Shown here piece after piece: positions 54,952 to 64,000 of a stretch of 64,000 nucleotides of DNA (positions are counted from its first letter, which is position 1; every line of letters starts with the position of its first letter). The stretch comes from Zopfochytrium polystomum (Eukaryota > Chytridiomycota > Chytridiomycetes > Chytridiales > Chytridiaceae). The notes under the pieces are model-generated. The model had not been told where the DNA came from. It did not search any database and saw only the letters and a program-made list of their open reading frames with translations. The stretch lies in contig JAIVFJ010000324.1 in NCBI GenBank assembly GCA_025765615.1, positions 1 through 64,000 on the forward strand, in the 5' to 3' direction. A program made the position numbers and the translations under genes.

Positions 54952-55904
54952 TCACTTTGAGCTGACCATCGGGTAATGCACCGACGATTTTCGTTGAATG
55001 CTGAGTATTCCAGGAAGGACTGTTTGGAAAGCGTTGACAGGCGTTCTCAAGGCCAAAATTGTCTGCAATCTCACCATAGGTGCTCTAGTCTCGTGTTCGA
55101 GAAACTCGTCGATTGCAAGTTGTGCACTTGATAGGTCATCGGCCGATTGAATCTTATATTGCTGGACCGCCCTCTGAGCTTCGAATGGGGACTGATAGGC
55201 CGCAACAGCGAAGGCCCTATGTTCACCTCGTTTGACATCCAAGTATACTCTGCGTATCTCCAAAAGCGGTGAAATGCCATGCTTCAAGGAAACACCCTAC
55301 AATTCACCCGATGTCTCCAACGTGGTCCACAACTTCTGTACGGTGATCCACGGGTGGAGGTCTCGAACATAGATGGTGTGAGCCGTATTGCTCCTTGTTT
55401 CCTTCATTGGTAGCCGGCAAAACTGGGGGTACCGGCCATATCAGGCGGACGTCTGGTTAATCAACATAAGGGAAACCGCGTCGGTTCTCCCACCGTCCAA
55501 GATTCACTTTTGTCGTGTTGCACTAGCAGGCCACCCTCTCCTCCACCGATCGGACGACCGTTCAACATCGCAACCGCTCGATCGGCGTCGGCGCGTTGCG
55601 AATAAGCGATCCGGGCGTACTTGATGGACGTTCTTGTGAACATCTCGATTTGGACGCTGTGAAGGGAGGACAACGAAAACGAGCGTGAGGAGAATGAAAA
55701 TGTGCCAGCACGGGGATGCTCGACTCACACGGGGCCAGCGACTTGGAAATGGTGACGAACGTCGGGCAGGTGTGCCGCAGCCTCGATCTTCTTCACAAAC
55801 ACGCGGGGAAGAAAGAATGGTCCAGGAGGCCTCTGCGGGGCTGAGGGTGGGATGCTGAGAGTCGAGGAGGTGGAGGAGGAGGAGGTCGCGAAGGAGGACT
55901 CCAT
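54952..55904 (-). CDS. RNA-binding protein with two RRM-like domains
   Basis: Exon 55729-55904 (start MESSFATSSSS) and exon from 55656 downwards join in phase (GTGAGT..CAG) and give one RRM: RVFVKKIEAAAHLPDVR, then KYARIAYSQRADADRAVAML. A second RRM begins near 55375 with TIYVRDLHPWITVQKLWTTL and continues as LEIRRVYLDVKRGEHRAFAV and AAYQSPFEAQRAVQ to a stop at 54952. Two internal junctions are unclear: one near 55480 (a GTGGGA donor and ATGAAG acceptor restore frame) and one near 55310 where I find no phase-keeping pair, so a frame error is possible. The RRMs have divergent RNP words, so the RNA contact may be altered. Confidence 0.55.
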
Positions 55905-56804
55905 CGCTGACGTCGTGCTCGTATCTTGGTGTGAGAACAGATTGCAATGAGCGAGAAAGACAGAGAAGGAGAGAGCCTGAGCGTGTGGGTGTGTGTGTGT
56001 CGGTGTGCGGTTGGGCGTTTGTCTGACGTGTTGCCTTTTTCACTCCCAAAATGGAACCACTTCGAACTCATCGACTGTTTTCTTGATTCGTTGCGCATTT
56101 CGTCTTTCTACTGCTTTTTGCCCTTACATGGACTATATAATTCTTGCGCATATGGCGCTAACTCGCTTTGATACCCTTGCAAGGCTGTGCACATCCTCGA
56201 TCTCCGCCGGGTGGGAAACAGCAGCCGAGAAACTTTAAGCACTGTGAAGGCCGAAAGGATCTCGACCGAGTGAATTGCCGGACAACGGCGGCGGCCACGA
56301 TGACGACACACACCTCGGCGATGCTGGCACCCGTATTCGACAACGCACAACGGTCATCGCGTGCCTCCATCGCCTCCAACTCCTCATCGCTGGCGCCAAG
56401 CCGGATGCTGGGCTGCCGGAAGTAGTGCCCGTTTTTAACCCCAGCCGCGACTCCTCGTCGGGGAAGCCCTCCGCTCCCACAACACCCCCGCTCGACAAGC
56501 ACACTCTCCCCACCGTCAAGCTCGCCTCGCTCTTCCAGCTCCAAAGCCGTAAATTGGTACATCGGTGGGAGCGACTGTGTCGAGAATCGGAAGGAGCTGC
56601 GCCCGCAGATGAGACAAAGATTCTCCCACACCGCATGTGACATGGAAAATGGCATAAATAGAGGAGGGATGATGGGAGTGCAGACGAGGGAGAGTGAATC
56701 GGTTTTACAAGTGCGTATAGGTTGCTTCATGTTGCAGGCCACTTGACCATGTTTTGTTTATTAAGTGCTATCTGGCTTGGTCCGCTATCTTGCAATTCCA
56801 AATT
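55905..56804. other. divergent/convergent spacer with short frames
   Basis: A plus-strand frame near 56275-56700 reads Ser-rich and then VNWYIGGSDCVENRKELRP-like protein, but needs a frame change and has no identifiable family. I do not call a gene here. A CTATATAA box lies near 56133-56140. Confidence 0.35.
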
Positions 56805-57984
56805 TCAGGTATGAAAAACACCCTTGAGTTCGGTCGATAACGCGCAATCTGCGACGTGGGCAAAGTAGAGTGGGTCAGTGAATAACGGCATGAGGCCCAT
56901 GAAACCTTCTTACACGCGTAGAGGCAGTCCTGCACCATCAATTTCAGATGCAAAGCCTGCAGGTGATCGATCTCGCTCAAAGCCATCTCATAATCCGTCA
57001 CCCCTCCCGCGCCGCCGTCCGCCTTGCCCGCCACGTCCCCGCGCGACACGTAATACTTGTGGAAGGACTCTCCAAACTTGACGCACTCCTTCTCAATCTT
57101 TGCGATGGTGGCGTCCAACGTGTCGACGCCGTGGACCTTCCACTTGTGACCCTTTTCACGGAACTCTGCAAATTGCAGCCACTGCCGCAGGACGATCGTC
57201 ACGTCGACGAGCGCGTCGATCTCGGCGCGCAGCGTGCGGATCCGGTCGGCGAGGGGCGCGGGAGGGCCGCCGCGGAGCCGTTGAGGATAGGGCGAGGCGG
57301 AGCGAGGGCGCTTGTTGCGAGCCGACGGCGTCTTGTCGGCGTCGACGTTATCGCCGCCCCCAGCGTCGTCCTGGTCGTTGACGAGGATGCTAACGTGCTG
57401 CGGGTGCGGCACGGGCGTCGCGTTCAGCGCCTCGTCGGCGCCCGTGTCGCTCTCGGCCTCAAGCCGTTCCAGGTCGTCGGCGGCAAAGGTCTTTCGGCGC
57501 TTGTGCGGGGTGGAGACGGGGTTCGCGTCGGGTCGGGTGGTCTTCGCTGTCGGGTCGCGACCTTCCTCGGCGAGGAGGAGGTGGTGGCGGGCGAGATCTG
57601 ACGAGGGTTTGAGAAGGAAGCGGAGAAGGTGGATCTTTTGCGGGATGACGACTGGGGGGGTGAAAACGTTGGAGGAACTGTGAGTGGAGGAAACGGCAGG
57701 CGGTGTTTTGAATGACGGTACCTTGAGCGACGATTTTTGCTTCCTGGGGAGGGCGGGCACCTTGTGAGAACGATGTGGTGCGGGTCAGGGAGGAAGACCT
57801 TTACCTTTTCAGCCTGGATGAACGCATCTGCAGACAGCTTCTTCAGCTCAGCCGGGTCGTTGGACAAGCTGCAGTCTCTTGAGGGCCAGGTCGGTCGCGC
57901 TGGTGCTGCCGTGGTGGTGGTCGTGGGTAGGAGCGACGTGGTGGTGGTCGGTGTCGGCAGTGTTGGCGGAGTCGGAGATTGCAA
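56805..57984 (-). CDS. REG/PA28 proteasome activator subunit
   Basis: A PA28 (REG-gamma/PSME3-like) subunit that forms a ring on the 20S proteasome and opens its gate without ATP. Exons 57805-57984 (partial), 57722-57743 (22 nt), 56914-57651 and 56805-56848 keep phase. The first helix spans three exons: ELKKLSADAFIQAEK, EAKIVAQ, VVIPQKIHLLRFLL. A charged insert follows, then the helical core LADRIRTLRAEIDALVDV, VLRQWLQ, FGESFHKYYVSRGDV, VTDYEMALSEIDHL and LKLMVQDCLYAY. KYYxSRGxV and DYxxxLSEID are diagnostic. The C-terminus ends LKGVFHT. The real N-terminal exon is not resolved: an upstream frame starts at 57984 without a Met and a splice or frame change is needed above it. The insert (a long Pro/Ser/Asp region) lies where mammals have the variable homologue-specific loop. 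Confidence 0.75.
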
Positions 57985-58354
57985 GCCGCGGCGGCGGCGC
58001 CTGTTGACATGGCAAACGGTCCAAGCATGTTGTTCGTTGCGTTGCGGCGAGCAAACTTGAAGAAGGCGGTGACGCTAAGTTGACTCATCACACCATCACG
58101 CGCTGCTCATAGTTACCCCCCAACGCCCACTAGTACCACGGGCAGGCGCGATGACCCTGACAGTCATAGCTCTCTCTTTCTCTCTATCTCTCTCTCTCTC
58201 TCTCGCTTCCCAAGCATTTGTCATTAGCTGGAATCTGTCAGGCTTGTGGGGTTATCGGTTATCGATATTTTATTGATGATATTTAACAAGAAGTGCACCA
58301 ACAACCTTAAAAGCAGACAGACATTGCAAGCAGCATCAGCAGAAGAAGAAGAAA
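57985..58354. other. 5' region of the REG gene, CT tract
   Basis: Holds a possible first exon of the REG gene near 57985-58091 and a CT tract at about 58165-58204. No other feature. Confidence 0.4.
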
Positions 58355-58863
58355 TCAAGAAATGGGAATCTTCTTGCGGCCCTCGTCGGGAGGTGCCGGC
58401 CTCTTGGTGATGGTCAGCTTCAAGACGCCGTCCTCCATCGTCGCGCTGATCTCGTCCGGGTTCGCGTCTTTGGGCAGCTGGATGGAGCGGGAGAAGCGGC
58501 CGTACGCGCGCTCCACAATGTGGCGCTTGTGAGAGTGATTTCGAAAGAGGTGTGAATGTCAGCAAACTAGAGTGGGCTGGAAACCCAAAACAAAAGGAAC
58601 TTACGTGCTCGTTGTTCTCGTCAGTCGAGGTCGTCCGCTCCCCGCTGATAGTCAGCACATCGTCCTTGACCGAGAGCGACACCTCCTCCTTCTTGACGCC
58701 AGGAACGTCGGCCTTGACCAAGTACTTCCTTTTCCGTCTCTGACACGTCGAGCGCGAGTCCGTCAGAGAAGGGCCCGCGTAGCGACGACGAGACGGCGGG
58801 CGTGAAAAAGTCGCTGAGGAGGCTGATTCCGAGGCGCGAAGGGAACGGGAAGAGGTCGTTCAT
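58355..58863 (-). CDS. small heat shock protein (HSP20), frame shift inside
   Basis: An alpha-crystallin-domain chaperone. Exon 1 ends at 58605 (GTAAGT) and exon 2 is 58355-58525, in phase: VKADVPGVKKEEVSLSV, DDVLTISGERTT, then RHIVERAYGRFSRSIQLP, ATMEDGVLKLTI and the end GRKKIPIS. From the Met at 58863 the frame reads MNDLFPFPSRLG and FSDGLALDVSETEKE, the usual start of the domain, but at about 58728 one extra base separates this from YLVKADVPG. Upstream, in-frame sequence DPFAL suggests the true start lies further 5'. The base insertion breaks an otherwise normal gene, so a sequence error is likely. Confidence 0.75.
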
Positions 58864-58929
58864 GAGGGCGAACGGGTCGTTTGCGGCGAGCCTGGAGGGT
58901 GAGTGGCTGGATCCGGCGTTGCGGGTTGG

Positions 58930-59128
58930 TCAGGCTCGAGAGCTGCGCGGCTCTTGGGCTTGAGGTGAAGCGCGAGAGGCGAGGAAGTTGAGGCGGGTCG
59001 TGGGCCACCGCGGGCCAAATGCGGACGTTGCGCGGCGAGCGGGCGAAGCGTGCAGGGTGCATTCTGATGGTGGGGTTTTTGCACAGCTGGTGCGAGAGCT
59101 TTCTAAGAGCACGCGGGGGGTGATTCAC
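58930..59128 (-). other. possible mitochondrial presequence exon for the HSP20
   Basis: The minus-strand frame here reads MHPARFARSPRNVR and continues Arg/Ser/Pro-rich, with a single Asp and no Glu in the first 45 residues. It meets the HSP20 frame only after one base shift or an intron near 58900. Confidence 0.3.
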
Positions 59129-59326
59129 TGTTCCGATGGACTAGTGGGAGGTTGTTGTTATCTGGGATGCACTTTTTCCTTCGACCGCCGCCTTTAAATA
59201 CGCTTCCCACAAGGCGAAGAGACACGTGCCACGAGTACATTCCAGAAATTTCTCGCACTGGTTCTGAACCGCACAGTGGTTCAAACGTGAACCGAACCAC
59301 CACCCCCCTCAACCCCATGCCCCACG

Positions 59327-60441
59327 TCACCCGCGAAACAGGATGCGGATCCAGTCCTCCTCGCCGATCTCGCCGTCGCCGTCCTTGTCCGTCTCGTCGA
59401 TCATCATTTGGATCTCGTCGTCGCCCATTTCCTCGCCCAACTCGCGCGCCACGCGCTTCAGGTCCTTGAACGAGATCTTGCCGCGCCCCTCCACGTCAAA
59501 CAGCCGGAACGCCCGCATCATCTCGGCGTGCGTGTCCTTCTCGGACGGGGTGTGGTAGCGTGGGAGAGTTTTGACAGGGGAGCGAAGTGAAGGGGAGTGA
59601 GTGGTAGTGGCAGAGGATCAAAAGAGAACATTACCAGCTTCGCCGCCATTAGAAACAGAAACTCGTCGAAACTCAGGCTCGGCTCCTCCTCCGAGGCAAA
59701 CTCGCTCGCCATAGCCCACACCTCCCTCCTTCGTAGGATTAAACCCCAGAGATCGCACTAGCAAATGGTGTTATCTTTGCAGCAAACCGCTTCAACTACG
59801 GAGATACGCACTCACAATTCGAAGCTCAGACAGATCAATCGACCCAGACCCGTCAGTGTCAACAGATCAAACACCTCGCGGATCTCCTGCAGCTGCTGTG
59901 CAGTCAGATCGTAGTGCGCTGGAGCCTGTAGCTCCTCCTCTTGTTGTTGTTCCGGAGCAGCCTTGACAGGCAACCGACGACCTTCCACGCCTTGCTCGGA
60001 ACCATCGTTAAAGGGCGGCATCACGGCCCCCGCCGGGTTCACCGACTGCTTCCTCGACCCTCGCCTCGATCCCTTCACCGACCCGGCCGCTCGATCCTCG
60101 TCCGCAAAGTCCTCCTCGCTGATAACCTCCTTATATATCCGCACGTGCCCGACGCCGTTCTTGTTGACCGTGATCGACGGGCGGCGGCTCGAAGTCGAGC
60201 TCCGACGGCTGGCCGACGAAGATCCGTTGTCCGTGGAGGCCGCCGAAGAGCTCGACGACGACGACGCCGCGCCGAGGCTGCCGGCGGACTGCGGTCGCGA
60301 GTGCGCGCTGGAGGGGCGATCGCCCCCCCCGCCGCCGCCGCTGCTGGAGGGACGATCTACTCCGCCTCCGCCGCCGCCGCTCTCGTTCGGGAACGTCACG
60401 ACTTTCTTGACGGGCTCCTCCGGCATGTTGGCGCCATGCAC
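59327..60441 (-). CDS. centrin/caltractin-like EF-hand protein
   Basis: A centrosome or basal-body EF-hand protein, with an unusually long N-terminal extension. Exon 3 (59327-59539) gives [34 protein letters not shown] and the fourth EF hand [16 protein letters not shown]; exon 2 ends at 59635 ([15 protein letters not shown]). Exon 1 (59816-60441) encodes a Gly/Ser-rich leader of about 170 residues and the start of EF hand 1 ([15 protein letters not shown]). The calcium loop [14 protein letters not shown] is present only after shifting one base at about 59863, where TT replaces the expected TTT of FDLFDTD. Start at 60441 or 60426. Exon 2's acceptor is unresolved. The tail after the EF hands is short (IRILFRG). 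Confidence 0.75.
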
Positions 60442-61079
60442 TGTTCGAGAATGCTTCGATCGAAAAGTGTGAAAAGAAAAAAAAAAAAGTGAAGCTATGT
60501 GGACTGCAACTCAACCGATTTGTAATTCGCGAAGACACAGTATGATTGCGAAGAGGTGCCGCAGTGCTCTCAAATAGGGTGAGACTTTTTCCAATAAACT
60601 GTACGGGCTTCTCAAAGGAGAACGAAAATAACCTTACTTACACAAAACAATGTCGGGCATTATCGCCTGCAGCGTTCGCTTTCCGGGACTGCGAGGACAA
60701 GAGTCGCACCCTCTTCCAGGCTGCATCTAACCAACAAGATTTCCGACAAAGATCCCATGGAGAACAGTTTCCTAGGATCGTTTCGTTTCTCTAAAGCTTA
60801 TAGGTGAGATGGCCGTAGTGCACAGCTGGCACGATCGACTGCAGCATCTTCCATTTCAACGGCGCCTGAAGAGTGGAAGGCCAGAGGTATACTCTTGAAG
60901 ATTCGCGGCCATGGCGATCGACATGGCAACAAAACGCGAACGACACACACCCTGTTCAATCAGGGTTTCGGAGATACTGGGCGCCGAAAGACGACTGTTG
61001 GAAAGAGGGACCGGGTTGCCACAAAAAGTACACCAAGGCTGGGATCGACAATGCACAAATCTCCCGCCTCTTCTAATCA
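60442..61079. other. intergenic, no gene seen
   Basis: Short overlapping frames only. Nothing supported. Confidence 0.45.
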
Positions 61080-61990
61080 TTCACCGAATTCCATTCTTCT
61101 CCCACCACTTCGCGAAGGTTTGCCGCCCCACATGGGGCCGAGTTTGGATGGACAGCTCCCGGGCAAAAAGCCGCACAAAGTCTGTGCCCGAGCAGCTCCC
61201 CCACCAGTCCAGCACTCTCGATCCCTGGCAAACTTGAGCACGGTCGCGTCGCCAGCGATCCACCACTTGATCACGTGGATTTTTGCCGCGCTCTTTCGGT
61301 GTGTTTCAGGGGGGAATCCCCACTGTCTTTCCCACTTTTTGTAAATCTGGATCGCCTGTCGCCCCGCTTGGCACTGGTAGTCGACTCTCCTCTAAGCCTA
61401 CAAATGGCGTAGAGACATAGAGTGGCGAAACGGAAGCGGGATGGCGAGTCCGGAACGTGAGATGCATCGTGGGAGAGCCAGAGGTTCCGGCGAGTACCCA
61501 AAAGAATAAGAAAGTTCATGTCTGTCTATTGTGGCCCCTCGAGCTCAATAACCGCATCGCGTACTGTAGTGTCACCGCAGCCCTCCGATCCACGAGATAT
61601 GCCGTTCGCCAGGAGCCACTTAAAAAAGCTACGTGTCAGCCTCTTGTAATCGACAAAAAAAAAAAAGCTTTACCCTCGAATACAACTCCGTCATTTGTTT
61701 CCCAAACTCCTCGGCGGCGTTGTGGATGTTGCAAGCCAACCTGCTGAAAGTGCGCTCGCACAACAGGGAGCGCAGACTCCTCCCACTCGTGCTTGGCGAT
61801 CGTTGTTCTTCGGCACTCGTCGTAAAACCCTAGCGAATGAGAAAAAAAGTGTGTCATGGATACACAGAGTCTTGCAGCGGCTTCGATCGGCGGCTGGGGG
61901 GCTTACGGAGAACGTTCGGATCCACCATGACGGAGCTCTTTGGAAGCCCCATCGCTTCCACCGTCGGCGACCAGATGGAGTCCTGCCACA
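61080..61990 (-). other. protein-like minus-strand exons, unrecognised
   Basis: Several minus-strand pieces look like exons: near 61900-61980 (SIWSPTVEAMGLPKSSVMVD, with a CAG acceptor before and GTAAGC donor after), near 61660-61850 (GFYDECRRTTIAKHEWEE or the overlapping frame RTFSRLACNIHNAAEEFGKQ), and near 61080-61270 (IKWWIAGDATVLKFARDREC). They could be one gene downstream of the helicase. I do not recognise the family, and the reading frames do not join cleanly by eye. Confidence 0.3.
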
Positions 61991-62019
61991 TAAGCAGCAT
62001 TAGTTCGTTTGTTGTTCCA

Positions 62020-64000
62020 ATGCTAGAATATCAGCAAACCTTGCAGAGAGCGCACACGCGATAACGCAACGTATGCCTGCCCCGGTGAGAAAACCTAATT
62101 GAAAGAGAATACAGCTTAGTGCGCGTCTCTTCCGTCCATCTTCGTGAGTTCTCACACGGCGAAGATCCAGCGAAACTTTGTCCAGAGACAATCCTTGAGA
62201 CTGCCGTCCAGTGTGATGTCGGTTACTAGTGAAACAAACCAATTAAATGTCACACCTTATGAATGGTGATGGCCCAGCCATGAACCAACGGCACTTGGCG
62301 GCGTGCAATGATTTTCGACGGACTCAGCTGAATGAAGATCAGAAGGAGGTTCCGCTATCCACGAGTTCACCCAACTTGCGCTTCGAAGTTGAATTCGTCA
62401 ATGGTCCGTACTTTGCCCTGTTCAAATACGACAACCGGATACTATTGCGCGTGGTGGTTGTCAGCAAGACCATCTTTGAAATGCCGCTTCACCTTAGTGC
62501 TGCTCTTGGCATTGCCGTGTTCATCTTTCGCAAAGTCAAAGTCGACAACTACACCGCGAGAGCCATTTACGAGCCCATTTTTGATCTCCAGGTCTGTGAC
62601 GAAGGAGTCACTCAAATAGTGAAAGAAAAATGCCACCGGAAAAATCAAACAGAATCTCTTACTCGCGATGAGGAGGACCTGAGTCCCGACCTTGAGCCGA
62701 ATTAATTCAGGAGCTTGAATATAGTCGCTGATGTGTATTAAAAGCTTGCCAAGCAGAGGTTTAGCAGCCAACCGAAAGTTATATCGAGCACCTTTGTGTC
62801 TTTTCGTTTGCTGGCCCAGTCCACAGCCCGAAATTCGTGAACGACTTGTGCTTGAAGGTCGTTGAACATTTTTTCGGTTCGGTCGGACGCGTCCTTCTTG
62901 TGCGAAACAACCGTGTGGCGACGATCTTGGACTCATCCAAGGTCTCTTGCATTGATTGAGCATGGTCCGATCCTGCGTGTGGACTATGATGAGCGCTTTT
63001 TTCCAGCTTTTTGGTGCGGACTGCTTACCTGCTCCAAATAAACACCGCATCTTGTCAAAAGCGAGGAACGTTATCGCCAGAATTTACAATGCGTCTTTGG
63101 AGCTCCACCTTATTCTGTTGAGGGCGCTAACAACTCGAAATCGTCTTGTCGAAAGATCTGGGAGTTTCCCGCTGCATTAGCGCAGTGCGAAAGTCTCATA
63201 ATCAAAGCTTGCCTTTGTCAGTTCCACAAACTTGAAGCCAACCTCCCTCCATTTCGGGCTTTGGAAAGCAAACAGAGTTCGAGGATCGAAGACCTTACGG
63301 CAGTCTGGCTTCAAACACGTCGCCCCTCGACTTGTCGAGTTTGTCGATCTCAACTTTGAACGACGAGCAGTGGGGGCACTGTTGCTTCGACGGAACGGGC
63401 GGCAGCTGGAAAAAGTCTCCGCACACAATCACCTGCAGCCCGCCGAATGGCTTGTTCACCTCCCGAACCTCCCTCGCGATGGCTTCGACCTTTTTTGAAA
63501 CAAACTCCGCGTTGAAGGTTGTCGGCGTAAAAAAGTTCCCTCTCACCTTTTCAAACAGGTCGGCGGAGACCATGGAAATCTCGTCTATTATCACAACATC
63601 AATCTCATTCCCACCGATCCCGGTTTCCCGCGTCCACCGAATTTGCCACGGCCATTTCGACAGTCTGACAAGTGCCTAGCGAAGCGTATGAGTGGATAGT
63701 GCGGCCTCCGACGTGCATCGCGGCGACTAGGCGAATGTCAAACAAGTTTCCCCATTAGAACACGTAGACCGACAGCCGTGCGATCAGAAACACAGGGCGA
63801 ACTCAACTGCCAGTCGGTGCGAGAATCACCGTCCCGCCGTCCGGCATTCCGCAGGCGCGCGACAAGGGTCTTCACGGTGAAAGATTTACCCGTCCCGCCG
63901 CTTCCGGTGACGAAGCACGAAATGCCCGCCAGGGCAAGGTCTATCAGCCGCTGTTGCTCGTCGCTGAGTGTCTCATCTTTCGGAACGGTGTTTGTTGGAG
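62020..64000 (-). pseudogene. PIF1-like helicase, frame disrupted, cut by window edge
   Basis: A superfamily-1 DNA helicase of the PIF1 group (telomere and replication-fork maintenance, or a mobile-element helicase). The 5' part lies beyond 64000. Walker A reads CFVTGSGGTGKSFTVKTLV (about 63870-63930), then DGGTVILAPTG, GGRTIHSYASLG, Walker B VVIIDEISMV (about 63570-63600), VIVCGDFFQLPPV, FAFQSPKWREVGFKFVELTK, GTQVLLIASK..GLVNGSRGVV, and after two introns WAITIHK, SQGLSLDKVSLDL and GQAYVALSRVRSLQ. Frame changes are needed after Walker A, after YASLG, before FDPRTLF and near 63110, besides ordinary GT..AG introns in the last part. The mix of normal introns and isolated frame breaks leaves decay or base errors open. 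A region near 63440 carries CPHC, a zinc-like insert. Confidence 0.65.

Overview
The window is nuclear DNA of an intron-rich, GC-rich eukaryote. The gene set (chitin-fungus style GT32 and GH5 enzymes, an Nrc-2/Fpk1-type AGC kinase, Las17/WASP, centrin, MCM9, REG/PA28, two ABC families) suggests a zoosporic (chytrid-like) fungus; centrin and WASP fit a flagellate or crawling stage. Introns are short (about 37-80 nt, GT..AG with two likely GC..AG). I built gene models by eye, requiring that every splice junction keep phase; totals that divide by three are stated.

Layout. 1-3.27 kb: sparse DNA with a LINE ORF1 scrap and an AT-rich broken gene. 3.27-9.29 kb: a minus-strand non-LTR retrotransposon (ORF1, then EN-RT-RNase H-zinc finger) that is dead: most of its endonuclease is deleted and it carries several frameshifts. 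9.3-11.6 kb: minus-strand GH5 glycoside hydrolase whose barrel is split by two membrane helices. 12.3-12.8 kb: small secreted VPVP-repeat protein. 13.95-18.28 kb: full-size ABCB/MDR transporter with one in-frame TAG at a conserved Trp. 20.4-23.2 kb: ADCK1/Mcp2 kinase-like protein. 24.6-26.9 kb: a secreted or lumenal protein and its decayed tandem copy. 27.2-31.2 kb: a 15-exon half-size ABCA transporter. 31.5-33.2 kb: GT32 glycosyltransferase. 33.9-36.0 kb: WASP. 36.5-37.5 kb: carboxylesterase pseudogene. 37.76-37.84 kb: two tRNA halves in permuted order. 38.4-39.7 kb: GTPase with a Cys/His-rich tail. 40.1-41.7 kb: ankyrin-like repeat protein. 42.8-44.3 kb: C2H2 factor. 44.9-47.0 kb: NEK kinase. 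47.2-49.5 kb: Fpk1/Nrc-2 kinase. 51.2-54.4 kb: MCM9. Then an RRM protein, a REG/PA28 proteasome activator, a small heat shock protein, a centrin, and a frame-disrupted PIF1-like helicase running off the right edge.

Functional themes: cell surface and secretory pathway (GH5, GT32, ABC transporters, Fpk1-type flippase kinase), actin control (WASP), replication and repair (MCM9, PIF1), centrosome/flagellum (centrin, NEK). Several otherwise conserved genes carry isolated one-base frame breaks or a stop, so either local decay or assembly base errors must be kept in mind throughout.
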